From Desulfuromonadales bacterium (GTDB lineage: Bacteria > Desulfobacterota > Desulfuromonadia > Desulfuromonadales > Geopsychrobacteraceae), in contig JAHYIY010000010.1 in NCBI GenBank assembly GCA_019429255.1, positions 36,591-100,590 on the forward strand: DNA of 64,000 nt, given 5' to 3'. Below the pieces are notes generated by a model. That model saw only the letters and a list, made by a program, of their open reading frames with translations, searched no databases and had not been told where the DNA came from. Below are positions 62,893 to 64,000 of this stretch, one piece after another. Made by a program: the position numbers and the translations under genes. How positions within the stretch are numbered: the first letter of the stretch is position 1; the number at the start of each line of letters is the position of its first letter.

Positions 62893-63576
62893 TCAGGCCA
62901 ATTGAAACAGCCACATCAAACCAATCGCGACAGCCACAGCCGGTAGCAGGTTGCCGACCGGCAAGCGTTTTAAACCCATCAGATCCAGGGCAATGGCCGT
63001 GATCAGCAGACCGCCAACAGCGTTCATTTCGACAATAACAGTCGGGGTCAAAAGCGCGCGACTCATCTCCGCCGCCAGGGTGATGGCGCCCTGATAAAAA
63101 AACAGGGGGATGATGGCAAAAATAACACCTATACCCAGGGTCGATGCCAGAGCGATGGAGGCAACGCCATCGAGAAAGGCTTTGGCGTATAGGATGGTTG
63201 GTTCATCCCCCATGCCATCCTGCAGGGCTCCCATGATCGCCATGGCGCCGACACAATAGAGCAGGCTGGCAGTGACAAACCCCTCGGCAACCTTGCCCAT
63301 CCCGGAAAAACGCTGCTGCAGGCGCAGACCAAAGGAACCGAGCCGTTTTTCAATGGCCAGCAGTTCACCGATCAGACCACCGGCAATCAGGCTGCCGATG
63401 ACGATCATGATCTGTTGACTTTGCAGAGCCAGTTGCAGGCCGATCAACAGCACCGCCAGCCCCAAGCCCGCCATCAGGGTGTTTCTGATGGTAGCAGACA
63501 GATAGCGTCCCACCCAGCGACCGATCAACGATCCGACGACGATAGCGATAACATTAACAAGGGTTCCCTGAAGCAT
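62893..63576 (-). CDS. DUF554 membrane protein
   Basis: 227 residues, about seven hydrophobic helices, beginning MLQGTLVNVIAIVVGSLIG, the standard DUF554 start; GALQDGMGDEPTILYAKAFLDGVASIALASTLGIGV is the family core. Possibly a transporter; function unknown. ATG 63576 follows AGGTCGGAC at a loose distance; a far-upstream extension is rejected. Confidence 0.93.
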   Translation of the reverse strand: MLQGTLVNVIAIVVGSLIGRWVGRYLSATIRNTLMAGLGLAVLLIGLQLALQSQQIMIVIGSLIAGGLIGELLAIEKRLGSFGLRLQQRFSGMGKVAEGFVTASLLYCVGAMAIMGALQDGMGDEPTILYAKAFLDGVASIALASTLGIGVIFAIIPLFFYQGAITLAAEMSRALLTPTVIVEMNAVGGLLITAIALDLMGLKRLPVGNLLPAVAVAIGLMWLFQLA

Positions 63577-63751
63577 GGTAGTCCGACCTGATCTGGTTTG
63601 AATAGGCGCGGGTCGCAATATATCCGGCTCGATGGCTGATTGACGCTGCGCACCATAGCGCAAAACAATCAAAAGGGAAATGTGGAATATTAGCGTTTCC
63701 GGACGCAGATACAAGCAGTTGAAAAGTCCGGTTGCTTTGTGGTCGCCGGAT

Positions 63752-64000
63752 TCAGGTACCGGCGTCGCCATTAGCTGGCGGAAATAGTTCCAGCAGTTTA
63801 CCGCGCCGATAGTCGAAAATTTCGCGCAACATCTGTTCCACCTTGAGGGAATGGACAATCTTGCCCAGGGGGCCAAAAGGGAGTGCGTAGGTGACATGGT
63901 CGATCATCTTGGTCTTTTTAGTGCCCAGGCTTTCAATCTGGTGATAGTGATACCAGAGGCGATAGGGGCCGAGGCGCTGTTCATCGACAAATGAAATCCC
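63752..64000 (-). CDS. SRPBCC-family protein, C-terminal part (cut by right edge)
   Basis: 82 residues and a stop; the N-terminus lies beyond the window. The visible part (FVDEQRLGPYRLWYHYHQ, MIDHVTYALPFGPLGK, KVEQMLREIFDYRRGKLLELF) follows the ligand-binding START/SRPBCC pattern. It could bind a lipid or quinone, as COQ10-like relatives do. It precedes DUF554 in the same direction with about 175 nt between them. Confidence 0.8.
   Translation of the reverse strand, partial: GISFVDEQRLGPYRLWYHYHQIESLGTKKTKMIDHVTYALPFGPLGKIVHSLKVEQMLREIFDYRRGKLLELFPPANGDAGT

Noticed and set aside
1..64000. tRNA, rRNA, CRISPR array, prophage or toxin–antitoxin system
   Set aside because: None of the typical T-loop words, rRNA segments, regular spaced repeats, integrase or phage genes were seen on reading both strands; a computed tRNA and RNA-family scan could still find a small RNA.

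Overview
The window reads as chromosomal DNA of an anaerobic, respiring deltaproteobacterium of the Desulfuromonas/Geobacter/Pelobacter type. This is inferred from the gyrA–TPR–gpsA–cyclophilin order, multiheme c-type cytochromes, NrfD-type redox modules, several Crp/Fnr regulators, sigma-54 regulation, CarD and CcdA/TlpA cytochrome maturation. No marker gene (16S) is present, so the genus is not fixed. The left edge cuts gyrA, which suggests the replication origin lies not far upstream. No rRNA, tRNA or CRISPR was found.

Layout. 1–9.3 kb: gyrA (3' part), a TPR membrane protein, gpsA, periplasmic cyclophilin, a degenerate EEP-fold protein, nth, cold shock gene, acnA, trmO. 9.3–18.5 kb: DMT exporter, arsS-like radical SAM gene followed by the wreck of a methyltransferase gene split by a MITE, DUF3047 protein, metal permease, ECF sigma factor with NrsF anti-sigma, Crp/Fnr regulator, TlpA and CcdA, and a small lipoprotein gene. 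18.7–30.6 kb: lipoprotein, second Crp/Fnr, cytochrome P460-like protein, AhpD-like protein, TVP38/oxidoreductase fusion, DUF547, patatin, an orphan FadE-like membrane domain, Na+ symporter, phosphoesterase, DUF302, class IV aminotransferase. 30.7–43.4 kb: cysS, glnS, ispF, ispD, carD (one direction), panE, the zur-znuC-znuB / znuA zinc regulon with a Zur box, prc, and a kinase–phosphatase lipid fusion.

The most system-like region is 46.2–55.8 kb. A histidine kinase with a c-type-heme-like periplasmic sensor and a sigma-54-dependent response regulator sit next to an Hmc-like electron transfer operon: 55-aa membrane protein, pentaheme cytochrome, Tat-exported four-cluster Fe-S protein, NrfD-like quinol subunit, a kinase-less copy of the same sensor, and a membrane protein. 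A well-formed -24/-12 promoter and repeated GTATAAA sites precede this operon. A second -24/-12 promoter drives the converging operon of two paralogous small membrane proteins, one of them fused to a degenerate receiver domain. Together these look like one regulated redox-sensing unit.

56.2–64 kb: small membrane proteins, a tandem pair of zinc-ribbon membrane proteins, EVE-domain protein, FNT channel, then a CarH-type B12 MerR regulator (Wx9EH motif) divergent from a phasin-like/ABC1-kinase pair, a renalase-like flavoprotein, DUF554, and an SRPBCC gene cut by the right edge. Two families of short inverted-repeat elements are scattered through the window: a 156-bp MITE whose two clean copies have 8-bp target duplications, and a 157-bp element in two copies.
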